64,000 bases of DNA from Progne subis subis (taxonomy: Eukaryota > Chordata > Aves > Passeriformes > Hirundinidae), in assembly GCA_022316685.1 (NCBI GenBank), contig JAKJHU010000037.1:62001-126000 (forward strand). Reading direction: 5' to 3'. How positions within the stretch are numbered: the first letter of the stretch is position 1; each line of letters starts with the position of its first letter. Shown piece by piece: positions 51,359 through 62,700 of this stretch. A program made the position numbers and the translations under genes. The notes under the pieces are model-generated. The model saw nothing but the letters and a program-made list of their open reading frames with translations, did not search any database and had not been told where the DNA came from.

Positions 51359-52260
51359 ATCATAGAACCATAGAATGGTTTAGGTTGTAAAGGACTTTGA
51401 AAGGTCATCTAATCCACTCCCCTTGGATCTTTCCCTAGGTCAGGTTGTTCAGACCCTTCTCCATATAACCTTGAATGTTACCAGGGATGAGCATCTATCA
51501 CCTCTTTGGGTAATATTTTCCAGTGTTTCACCCCTCTCACTGAATAGAATTCATGCTCTATGTCCAATGTAAATATATCCTCTTTCAGTTTAAAATCACC
51601 ACCTCTTGTCTGATCGCACTAGGGCCTCCCAAAAAGGTTGTCCTCATCTTTCTTGTAAGCCACCTTTAAGCTCTGAAAGACCCCAATTTTTCTTCTTTCC
51701 CTATTTTTTTTTTTTTTTTTCTTTTCTTCCCCAGACTGAGCAACTCCAGCCCTCTCAGCCTGTATTTGTAGGAGAGGTGTTTTTGTGGACCCCATCTGGA
51801 CTTGCTCTGGCAGGTCCATGTCCTTCCTGTACTGAGAGCCCCAGAGCTGGATGCAACACTCTAGGTTGGGTCTCACCAGAGAAGAGCAGAGGGGCAGAAT
51901 TGCCTCCCTTGCCCTGCTGGTCAAAATGCTTTTGATGCAACCCAGGGCACGTTTGGCTTTCTGGGCTGGGATTATCCATTGCCGGCTCATGTCCAGCCTC
52001 TCAGCCACCAGCACCCCCAAGCCCTTCTTGGCAGGGCTGATGTGAGTCTGCTCATCCCCCACCCTGTGTGCCAGGGGTTGTCCAAACCCAGGTGCAGCTC
52101 CTTGCACTTGGTCTTGTTAAGCCACATGACATTCCCAAGTGCCCATTTCTTGAGCTTGAAGTCCCCCTAGGTGGCATCCTGTCCTTCAGGGCTTGTGAAC
52201 TACACCAACCAGCTTGCTGTCCCCTGCAAAATTGTTGTTACCTTCTTAGAGGGACAGACC
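51359..52260 (-). mobile_element. CR1 LINE fragment, reverse-transcriptase active site degraded
   Basis: The plus-strand start, ATCATAGAACCATAGAATGG, is the complement of the CR1 3' end. Minus-strand translation gives ORF2 pieces in family order: FAGDSKLVGV (codons for FAGD at 52219-52230), NKTKCKELHLGLDNP, KGLGVLVAERLDMS, ILPLCSSLVRPNLE and LWGSQYRKDMDLPEQVQ. The catalytic FADD box has become FAGD. A 17-nt T run (51704-51720) interrupts the tail region. The minus-strand opening of 162 codons at 51619-52107 is this remnant, not a host gene. The 5' edge is approximate, because sequence beyond 52260 no longer matches clearly. Confidence 0.92.
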
Positions 52261-53149
52261 TTTAGGCTGTTTCACTGGTGTTTCTCTGCTGTCTCCTGTT
52301 ACCTCTGGAGCCCCTCCAAGTCTCAATGCAACAGCCTGAGATCCCTCGCTAGCAGAACATCCCGGTAACCTTGGTGTGTCCTCCCAAATTCTGTCACAGA
52401 CAAACCTGATGTTATCCCCTCTCCCATTAAGTCTGAGGAAATTTGTTGCTTCTAATGCTGGATTCACAACAAAGTAATAGGTATTAATTAGAAGATATCA
52501 CTTAAGAGTAAATACTGCCACATCACTGTGAACTTTTCATACGTATTTACTGCTCACTATCAAAGGAGTGAGACAACCAGCAGTTAGGATCAGGCTACTG
52601 AAAATGTCACTCCTTTGCAAAATTCTGACTAAAATAAACCTGAGAAAGGCTATAACAATATTATCACTGCATAAATGCCACTTTGCCTCCTACTAAGAAG
52701 CTCAGTGTTTCCAGCCTTAGTGAAAAAAATCTGTAGCCGTTATGAGACCTCCATTATTTCAGGTTGTGACTCTGAGAAACAAATCAAATTCCTACTACTG
52801 AGTTAGAAGGGAAACTTTAGTCCTGGAAGTGGCAAAATGCAATGGTTATTTGTTGTTTTTTTTTTTTCTTTCTTTTTCTTTCATATCTATTATAAAAGTA
52901 AAATTACATTTTGACCAATGACACTGTTTTCAAAGTGTTAGAGTGAATTTTGGAAGGACAGAGGAGTATAATTTTCCTCAGGGGGGAAAAAGATCCCCAA
53001 AAAAGTCTGTGGTATTAAGGTAGATCTCTTTTAGTCCTCTGATAAAATTATATGGGATTCTGTTGTAACATAGTTCTAAAAACATATACAGAAAATGAGG
53101 CTTAATTTTGAAAGTTAATGTTCCTCATGTACAAAAAAAAATCATTAAA

Positions 53150-53720
53150 AAATCATAAAAGCTCCACAGAGCTCCAAGAGACCTGCCTTACACCACTTGC
53201 CAAGAGAAGACCTTGTCCTCATTTTCACAAGCAAGTACCAGACCTGACCTGTTAGTTCACTTATGTAAATAATAAGTCCAATTCCCTTTGCAAGCTCCTG
53301 CTAAAGCCGTGCCATTAGAGCCATCGTGTCATTTAGGCAGTCAGTGGAGAATCAAAGACTGCCTGCGCTGCTGCAGCCCAGTGCTACGTTTCTAAGAAAA
53401 TGGGCTCTTAAAAAAGGAAATGTCACACCGCAGTGTGAGAGATAAACAGAGGTATATCTTTAGAGCAGCAGGCAGGGACTGTAGAAACACTCTCTGTAAA
53501 TGACTTTGATCCCCTAGTGTGATGAATCATGGAGTCGCAAATCCTTTTTAGCTAATTGCTATCAGCTTGTGAGATTTTTCCTTCCATGTTCAATATCAAT
53601 TTTCAGGGCCATAGGAGATAGCACTTGTCCCCCGAGTCTGCTGGCGACTTACCGCTAAAACTGAACTAGCACCACTTAACAGTTTAAAGGGGGAAGTCAT
53701 TTAATATGACACTGCTGCTA
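53150..53720. promoter_or_regulatory. candidate conserved noncoding element
   Basis: One of the largest complex stretches in the window: repeat-free, balanced composition and several CpGs. It includes GAGCCATCGTGTCATTTAGG, GGAGTCGCAAATCC, AGCTAATTGCTATCAGC and GCGACTTACCGC. No credible open frame. Enhancer-like function is inferred from texture alone. Confidence 0.33.
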
Positions 53721-54844
53721 GTAACTAAAAGGAAAAATATTAGGGGCAAATAAAGGGAACAGTAAACCTTTTTTCCTTACTGTCAATGACTTGCCTTTGA
53801 AAATGCCCTTTCCATATCCACAGAGTATCAGTGCATCTATCTCAAAGCGAAAGAAGTTTTAATTATTCCAAAGTGATAAGCAAGGACTTGGGACAAGGGG
53901 GAGTGAAATTTTGTTGGTTTCCAATTCTAATAATTTCCACATTAAAAAACGTAAATAAAATGAACTTTTTTTAAAGATTATTTGGACCATAATATTGGAC
54001 TGAATGAGAAATTTAGACTAAAATTTTAAATTTAAGCACAGCACATATTTCACTCCATTTTCACTTTCAGGAAAATCAAGTGAAAATGTTTTAGATTTCC
54101 AAGGAAATCTAGTCCTTTCCTGTTCACTGGAATTTTTCTGCAAAATTTGTCATCACTGCTTATTCACAAGGTTATGAAGACCAGAAGTTACATCTTTGGA
54201 GCATAATAGGTATTCTTCCAGACTATAGAGGGACACAACTCCCTGCAACAATCCAGGCTTAGAAATTCTGAATTTATATTTGTCTTTTAACATTCACCAG
54301 CCCTGGAACGCAAGACAGCACCTCCAATAGTCAAAACCATTTGGTAAATAAACTTTAGTAGATGTAGATTTTTAGATTTAGATTTAGTACCAAATTTCAG
54401 GGCACTTAAATCTAGAATTTACGGAATGAAAGAGCAAGCTATTAGGCTAGTTGATTGTGTAAAGCTGAAAAAAGCCATACTGCTTCAATTAAGTCTAGGA
54501 TACTTTGTTTAAAGAGCAACTGGACTTACTTTTGATGAATTCTTTTAAGCTAGCTGAACTGTCACTGTTGGTCTTATGTGTCTTAACAGTCATTCACTGG
54601 TTTTAATACTCAGAGCAGTGGCAATTTTCCAGCCTAGATTAGGAGTATTTTTTTTTTAATCTGTATGTGAGAAAACTAACGTTTTATCCTAGGGACTTAT
54701 TTTATCCTATTTGTCCTATTTAAGGACAAATATGTATGTCCAATCAAGCCTAGCTTCAGAGCAAAATTTGGCTTCATTTGTCACAGATGAAGAGTTAATC
54801 ACGAAACTCATTCGGACACAAAATTTGAACAATATTATTTTTGG

Positions 54845-54869
54845 AAAATAAATAAATAAATAAATAAAT
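54845..54869. repeat. (AAAT)n microsatellite
   Basis: About six perfect AAAT units. Confidence 0.93.
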
Positions 54870-56704
54870 TCCATTTGGCACTTATTGTTTCCTGGCAATT
54901 TTTCCATTGGTTTCCTTATCAAGAGAAATGTCCAATATTAAAATAGAGATTCATTTATTTGAGATGGGATAGATTTAAAGATGGAAATGAGATGATAATG
55001 AGATTTCAATGTGCAGACTGAAAACAAAATATAAATAAAAATAAAGTTTTACTGTTAGCTGAGCACCCAGATTCTGAGCTGGTATCCAGATAATTTTCTT
55101 TCCTGGGGAAGACAGTAAAATTTTGGTGACAAGATCCACAGTTTTGAATACTTTCCCAATTTTGAATATTTGCCTAGGTTTTAAGAGTTTTCCCTCAACA
55201 GTTTCTTCTGGAGACTACTTTGCACAAGGAGCTGCCGCATCTGCTGCTCTGCATCACGTAAGAATAGAGAAGGACATTCCTCAGCTTCCACCTTACATCT
55301 GGGTTCTAATTCATAGTGTACGTTTAACTTGCATGTATATTTTAATATTTTCCACCAAATATCTAAGGGAGAACACAAAATTTCTCATGCTTTTTCCCTT
55401 GTCTTGCCCAGAACTTTTTTCCTCTGAAAGCTGTCTCAAAAAGGTTCAGCCTACCATATGATCACAACATCAACACTGGTGAATTCAAAGTACCTGTATT
55501 CCAAAATTATATTACCATAATGCATTTTACAAGGCATTGTATCACAATTTGCTCATAAATAAGAGAAGTAAAACTGTTTTATATTTCTAGCCCATATGCA
55601 GAGATGTTACTGTAAAGGAGCAAGGAGAGGAGACTGAAGGATCAAAACTTTTACTCAGAGAGAAAAAATTACATGCTAACTTTTGACATGAACTGACTTG
55701 ATAGTAGGGATCAAAGTCTGAGAAAGTCAGGCAAGTAGTTTGACTCTAAGATTTTCTGATTTCCCCAAGTTAAGTTCTGATAAATAAGACGAGGAAAAAA
55801 GTAAATTAGCAAAAATTTTGGACAATGCAATGAAATTTGCAAAATGTTCTTCAGTGAAGTATTATGTCCAAAATTATCTTTTCCTTTTTGAGGGAAATTA
55901 AAATAAAGAATTTTGAAGCAAGCTCACTGTAAAATAAGTCTTCAAGGCTGGATGAACAGATTTAAACCTTTATGGTGATTAAAATATTTGTAAATTTACA
56001 TACAAGCTGCAGCTGATATTGCAAGCTAAAAAAACAATACTAATACCAAGTTTAAGTAAAACCTCTTCAAGTGAATAAAATGAATTTTGCTTTAAAGCTC
56101 AAAAATAAAGTCGCTTGTGACAATGGGGGCAGAAACATAGGTCACACAATGTTGAGTGGCAAGATTTTGTCTACTATTCTCTATGATAGTTATAGAATTA
56201 CACTCTTAGACAGTATTATACACTATCATTAATTTGTAGAAAGAAATATGTTAAAATTCCAGCTGCTCACACAACTCAATGAAAATTTCAATGCAATTTA
56301 ATTTCAATTCAACAAAACTATGTTATTTAAGCTACTTAAAACTTCACTAGTTAAGATATGAATCAATTTCTTTTCCTCTCTCGCTGGAAGAGAAAACTGA
56401 TTTGGTGTCCCTAGGATTTTAAATCAGGATCTAAGATATCTCAATACAATGTTTAGTCAACAAAAGTATTCTTCCAGCAGAATTTTACTGATGAATTCAA
56501 GGACAAAAAAGATTGGAACATAACTTTGGATTAATGACTGGGAACTAAATCTGCCTAATAATCACCAATGTGGCATTCTCAAGTTTTCTTCCATTGCAAA
56601 AACAAAGTATCCCACTTTTGTGAAAACCAGATGCTAATACTCACATGTGAAACTCTTAAATTCTCGTCTGATTAAGGGATTTGGTCCACTTATTGAAGTA
56701 ACTT

Positions 56705-56800
56705 TAAAACAAAACAAAACAAAACAAAACAAAACAAAACAAAAAAAAACCAAAAAAAAACCAAAAAAACCCCACCAACCAAACAAACAAACAAAAAAAA
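56705..56800. repeat. (AAAAC)n and A-rich simple repeat
   Basis: Seven or so AAAAC units run into A9CC, CCAAAC and AAAC repeats. The complementary strand gives a Phe/Val/Leu-rich opening that is an artefact. Confidence 0.95.
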
Positions 56801-57647
56801 AGTCTATGGTAAAAAGTCTCAATTAAAAAAAAAAGATATCTATTAGAATCATATTTTGAAGAATTTGAAAAAGAAGTATAAGAAAAGTATTTTCTATAAA
56901 TGGAGAAATCCTTTTTCAGTAAAAATTGATCTTACTTGTGTTATATAAATTTCTAATACAGTATACAGTATATCATTTTCCAGCACATAGTGCTGATAAG
57001 AAAAGTAATTATCAAAATAATGTTTCAAATGAGAAAAAAATGTAATATTCATCAGTAAAATTCACTAGATTTTCAACGATAGAAAAAAAATCTTAATTTT
57101 TGGGTTGCTCTGAGCCTGCTGAAGATGCTTGAGTCAAATATTTTAGCTACAGTTCATTGCTTTCATTTAATAACTACCTTAGCAGTAGCAGCTGTGAAAA
57201 AATAATGTATAATGAAATAAAGATGTACAAAAAAGTGCACTTGAGCTTTTAAATAAATGTGGGTGAAATTGTACAGGCTATTCTAGGACCTGCAGGGATG
57301 GCATGGTACCAGCTTAAGTAATGCATCTCAGTTAAAAGTGACACTGTGCTGTTAGTGGGAATATCTATTGGAGTTTAGAGGAAAACTAAGTTTGGCCATT
57401 TTCCACCTTTGAAAAATCCTGTGAAAGAGCATCTCTGGCAGTCACTGTCAGTTTGGTGCTGTTCAGCACCTGGGCAGCTACAGCACCACAAAACTGAAAA
57501 ATGTAATCCTGCCCTGGATCTTCATGGTATAATTCTCACTAATGCCGGTGGATGGCCTAGCTAAACTGAGGGTAAAGGACAAGGTCACAGGATAATGAAT
57601 TTAACTCTAGGTTTTTAAATGAGGGAGGTTGAGTTGTTGGGGCTTTA

Positions 57648-57649
<2 letters not shown>

Positions 57650-57710
<61 letters not shown>
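57650..57710. repeat. T homopolymer, 61 nt
   Basis: An uninterrupted run of 61 T. It is far longer than the other runs in the window (14-22 nt). The poly-Phe and poly-Lys openings over it are artefacts. On the minus strand it would be a long poly(A), but no recognisable LINE or SINE body lies next to it. Confidence 0.97.
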
Positions 57711-57713
<3 letters not shown>

Positions 57714-58130
57714 GCATCTTTTTCTTCCTCAGGGAGATCTGCAGGCTGTGGCTTTTTGCCTTTGAACATTCTCAAGTCAAGCATCAAGAAAAGGTGATGA
57801 GGGTTAGGGAGGCTCCCTTGACATTTGGTGCACTGGCATCAGCCTTTGCAATTACGGGCCACCTTTCTAGCAGACGGTAATTGAAAAGTGTGAACCACAT
57901 GGGCTCTAGTCAATAATAGCGTCAGCATACAAATGACACTCTGAGCTTTCTGTGTTCGCCATCCACTGTTTTTGCTTTTCACCTTTTATCCTTCTCAGCA
58001 TCATGACTTAATCCACTCTAATGAGGTGAGCTCTATTGCCAAAAATCGGCAGCAACACAGCTCTCTCCTGGCATCACTTGGGGTTTGTAAGGAGTCAAAA
58101 AAATAGTGAGTCTGTCAGCTTTCCAAAAAA
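57711..58130. promoter_or_regulatory. candidate conserved noncoding element
   Basis: Complex, repeat-free sequence immediately after the T homopolymer, with GCAATTACGGGCC, GGTAATTGAAAAG, AATAGCGTCAGC and CCAAAAATCGGCAGC. Stops occur in all frames over most of its length. Regulatory function is inferred from texture. Confidence 0.3.
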
Positions 58131-58772
58131 GGACGACAGTCCACCCTTTGAAATGTCCTCAGCTTTCCTGAGCACTCTTTTGAGTACAGGCTTCTTCCAC
58201 CCTTGCTAAGGAATGCATCCCACCTTCATAAAACTTGTTCATCACCAACCCAAGGTGACCAGAGACTTTGAGTGAGTTTAGTACATGCATTTCCTAGCTT
58301 GAAGGTCATTATTGGTGGCCACATGTCGCTGTTTACAAACAGCAGGTGACTGCCAACAGTGGTGAGTGTGTGAATTTCCTTTGCTCTCTTTTCCTTACCC
58401 ATCTGTCCACATTTCTTGAATCATAAGTATCTGCTTGGAGCAAAAGCCTCAGAAGAGAATGCCAAGATATCATAGAGGATAAGACAGAGAAAGAAGATAA
58501 CTGGTTACTTCTGAGTGACTAAGAGGAAAATAGCTAATTTTACAGACTTTTCTTCTCTTTTCTTTTCTCACATTCATTTTAACTTAAGGTCACAGAAGGG
58601 TATATTGTCTATGTAGTACTTACAAAGAGCACTTGCAAAGACCTGGAATTAATGAGTTCTGCCTAGCTATGAGATTTTCATCAGATTTCAAAATGGACCT
58701 AGAATAGTGTTCTACACATGTGTCAGTCATAAATAAATGCCATAATAAACTGAAACAAAATCCATATTAAAA

Positions 58773-58775
<3 letters not shown>
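58131..58775. other. unique DNA
   Basis: No gene or repeat recognised. Confidence 0.6.

Positions 58776-58814
<39 letters not shown>
58776..58814. repeat. (AT)n microsatellite
   Basis: About 19 uninterrupted AT units. It is self-complementary and may extrude as a cruciform. Confidence 0.96.
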
Positions 58815-58817
<3 letters not shown>

Positions 58818-59199
58818 GTGTAAAAGTTGATCCTTAGAAGCAGCATGGTACACTTATCAATAATTTTAATTGCAATGGCAATTTCCATATTTAAAGATGG
58901 AGACAGAGGGTGGGGGTAGGGTCGAGAAGAAAAAGAAATACAATGGAAAGTGTTTCCACGGGATTAGACCACATGGCTTTAATACATATATACACAACTG
59001 AGGAAAGCAGAGAATTTTGCCTCTTACAATTCTTGGACCTCTCTCTCCTTTCTTCATCTCTAATCTGGTTTTTGCCAACTCCTTTTGATCTATCGGGGGC
59101 AGGCACGTCAGGTCCGTAAGTACAGATGGAGTAAATATGGAGATTAGCCTCTTCTCGTACTGCATTAGCTCCTAATACCTGATTAAGCCCAGAATCATG

Positions 59200-59720
59200 C
59201 AATTGTCTTCGTGTTGGCTATCAGAGTGGCAGAGCACAGAAGGGGGCAGGATGAAGGCTGATTTTGTAATGGATACTTATTTTATCCCAGTGCTCTAAGA
59301 AGATTAGGCCTGGGGGTGTCACATTAGCCATGATCTCTGGGCCTTTGGTAGGCTCTTGCAGTTTTCAAACACCTCTGCTTCAGCCGTAGAACAAACAGGC
59401 AGCTTGGACGCTGTGGCCCCATGTTGTGGCATGAATAATTGCACACTGCAAATTGTTTGAAGATCACAAAGTGCTGTGTAAATTACCCAGTTTGGGCTTA
59501 GTAGAAGTGATTTGTGGTGACTTACTGAATCTTTTCACAGTTCGGCATTAAACTTTCCACATTTCTCTCGGAGATGGAATGAAAGTTGAGTCATATTTTC
59601 CTTTATTCTTATCAGATCGATCTTTATAAAGTCAGATTGTATAAACTGCTGTACTGTACGCAAACCCTGCATGCAGCACTTTGTCTTTGGTACAGGTTCA
59701 ATTATATCTAGCTGAAACAC
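59200..59720. promoter_or_regulatory. candidate conserved noncoding element with splice-like borders
   Basis: Complex, repeat-free sequence of mixed composition, including GAATAATTGCACACTGC, CACAAAGTGCTGTG and CAGATCGATCTTTATAAAG. On the minus strand, 59526-59711 is bounded by an acceptor-like TTGGTGTTTCAG and a strong donor-like GTAAGT. A noncoding exon is therefore possible, alongside or instead of an enhancer. This is inferred from texture and motif borders only. Confidence 0.33.
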
Positions 59721-62700
59721 CAAAAGATGCCTATTCAGCACTCACCCTAAATCAGCTCTTGTGATGAATGTAAGGACATGTTCAAAACCATCTGTGTAAT
59801 ACATGCAAAAATAGTACATGTGAAAGCCTGCACCTTTTTCTTCCCCATGAAAGTTTCCAGCAAGCATTCCTTTTTGTTTAGAAAGAAATCTCAACCTAAT
59901 CAATGAGCAAGCAAAGACAAAAAAAAAAAAAAAAAAGCTACTTTTCACTCATTTAGGAAAGCTGTGAACTGAAATCCAGAGTGAAATCAGTAATATGAGA
60001 TTTTAAAAAACCCTAAATCATTACTAAATGAAAGAAACAGAAACATTTGTAATATTGGTACTTATGGTGAAAAGAACATTTTTATAGTGTTAGAGAATTT
60101 TTCTAAGTGTGTTTTATTAAAAATTAATTATCACTCAGGTCTATACATTTAATTCTCTTGAAATTAGTTAAGAACTGAAGTACTTGTCACTTTCCAAATG
60201 ATTTTTAAAGCACTGTATCAACAAAAGGAAGTATCGGGAACCAGTAAGGAACATCATATTTAATAAAGTAAACCTTGTAAAGTAAAAGTCTATAGCAATA
60301 CTTTGTCAGCAATATCTAACATCAGAAGGTAAATATCAAGGTTTGGGGTGAGGGTGTTTCCTCTATTTGTGACTGATGAGGAAGAATCATGCTTCCACTT
60401 CATTTCCCCTGGGGCCAGACAAATGGGGAAAATGTGACCTGTCCTTCAGTTTTCTGTTTCGTAAAACTAGCATTATTGTGGGTATGTATACCTTTTTGCC
60501 CTATTTGAAATAATTGTATTTCATTCAAACCAAGAAAATTGACAGACAGAAACATGGGAGCAAATTACAAGTCTAAGAAATAATTTTAAAACATAATTTT
60601 GTGCTATTATACTTAAGTTTGTAATCAACATAATAATACTTTTTATCACAACAAAGGTATAGTAATTAAGGTTGTAAACAGTGGGGGTATCCTGCGCATA
60701 TTTCATAAGTCAGTGGAAAAAAAGTAATCTCATAAATACAATGTAGTGTATGTTTGTTCTATTCACTATATCTGGGGGGGTTTAGGTACTAATCAATTAA
60801 TATTTCCAGATTTTTTTTTTCACTAAGGGCTAAGAGAACATAAACAAGCCTTCAGGATGCAAGTATACTCAAACATGCACATTCACATGTACACACAAAA
60901 CAACTGCAAGATTCATGTACCCTGTTATAAATCAGCAAAAAATAAATCTCTAAAAAGTAGCTTCTACCCACTACTGAAAGCAAATATTCATATTGTTGCT
61001 CAAATCTGATAGTATTTCAAGTAACTGGTTACTAAAGTATTTAATAGAAATATTCAAATACAGTCCTTGGGAGATGTAAACACATGCTAAGGGTGAGATG
61101 CTGTTCTAACACAGAGAATATATTGCATCAGGCAGATATATTTCAAAAGAAGAAGCTGCATTTAAAGAATTCTAGCAGCCTTAGTGAGCCTTCCCATTTG
61201 TTTTGTTTATCAAATAAAAGGCATTTCTCCCCCCATCCACATGAAAAAAAATATATTTTTGATCTCAAAATTATGGAAAAGCTACTTTTGGTCAATGAAA
61301 CTTGGGAGTTCATATCCCATTGCATTAAAAGAATGAAACTGCAACCCCCCTGACATATTGGTCTATTTATCTTTCTGTTTGTGAGGTATCCTATGCTCCC
61401 TACATCCAGTGTGTCAAACACAACCTAAGTTTAACACAGATTTCGTAAGGGACATCTGGAGGAAACATTATGGTATTTCCTAATGTCTACAAACCAGAAA
61501 AGACAGCTAAACATACCTTGAAATATTACTAACTTGTGAATGGAAAAATAGTAAGCTGATAACTTCTTTTACCATCAATGTTTCTCACAAATCTGTCAGG
61601 CCAATAAGCTGGAAGAATTCATTACCTGGTGAAGTATCCTTAAAATCCAAGCACACCTTTCTTTTTGTCTGAGGGAGGATGGGCAATCATGAAATTTAGA
61701 ATCTGAATTAAAAATATAATGAGAAGTTTAGTCTTTTTTTCCTAAATAGGTGGGGTAATTTCTCATATTTCTTAACTTGCAATTTACTGAAAAAATACAT
61801 TTTGGAACCTGGCCAAGTACAATCATCCCATACTTTTGATATTTGCTCATATTTAACTGAATTAAGATACTTTCAGTGGAAACTTAAAGAGACCTAAAAG
61901 GGCTCAGAAACTAGCCCTGAAATAAGTTACATAGTGAAGTCTTATCACCCCAGACTACCACCACCATTAGGAAGAGTCCCGGTTCTCTGATCCCCACTAG
62001 TTTTCTGACTCTGCCCGCTCTTTATTCCCCCAAACCCATATTGTCCCACCAAAATGAAGTTCTATCCTACACAAGTCATTAAAGTGGTCAGAATAGTTAA
62101 TTTTTAATCCAGTGTTATTCAAACATTGAAATAATTTAATTTTTGTATTGATTTATTAATAATTTATAAGTTATTAATATTATTAAGAACCATTATCATG
62201 TGTGTCAATCTTTACTGATACAGGTACTATCTATACCCTTCATAGAGAAGCATTTAAGTTCTACAACTGCCATATAAAGATTAATAACAGCAATACGTCT
62301 ATGGCACAACAAGAGTGTATCATTATTTGTTTCTGTGAGATTCTTCATACTGGAAATACAATATTAATAGTTCAGAAGAGCAATATTAATCTATTTAGGA
62401 AGAGATGCATTAACAAATAGTATCTTTTTTTAAAAAAACGTCATCCTGCAATGGTGGTGTTTAGTCTGATGTTTTTTTAATATTAAAAGAGATAACTTCT
62501 TTACCTCTTTCTGAGGACAGATTAATTCAAAAACCCTGGAAAAGTCTTTTATTTTTTTGAATTTTAGCAATGATGGTGAAGGAAAAAAAAAAGAGAAAAT
62601 TCAGTAGTTAATCATTGTCATACTGAGGTTTGGGGAACTAATGTGTGTTACATATATAATACATTTTATATTAATCAATTTGAGATAAATAAAGGAAAGA

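Larger units (their letters stand above)
52261..57649. other. unique DNA with simple repeats and one complex island
   Basis: No gene recognised. About 52261-52470 is GC-richer and may be further CR1 5' sequence or another old repeat. A T-rich patch lies near 52855-52882, an (AAAT)n tract at 54845-54869 and an (AAAAC)n tract at 56705-56800. A complex island covers about 53150-53720. The 112-codon plus-strand opening at 55123-55461 has no recognisable domain. Confidence 0.55.

Noticed and set aside
51619..52107. 162-codon minus-strand opening
   Set aside because: Its translation is CR1 ORF2, so it was annotated as the retrotransposon remnant instead.
52261..52470. Possible further 5' CR1 sequence beyond the RT remnant
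   Set aside because: GC-richer but no translated CR1 motif could be followed there.
55123..55461. 112-codon plus-strand opening
   Set aside because: No recognisable domain, with an overlapping minus-strand opening of similar quality.
57557..57880. Poly-Lys and poly-Phe openings
   Set aside because: They come from the 61-nt T homopolymer.
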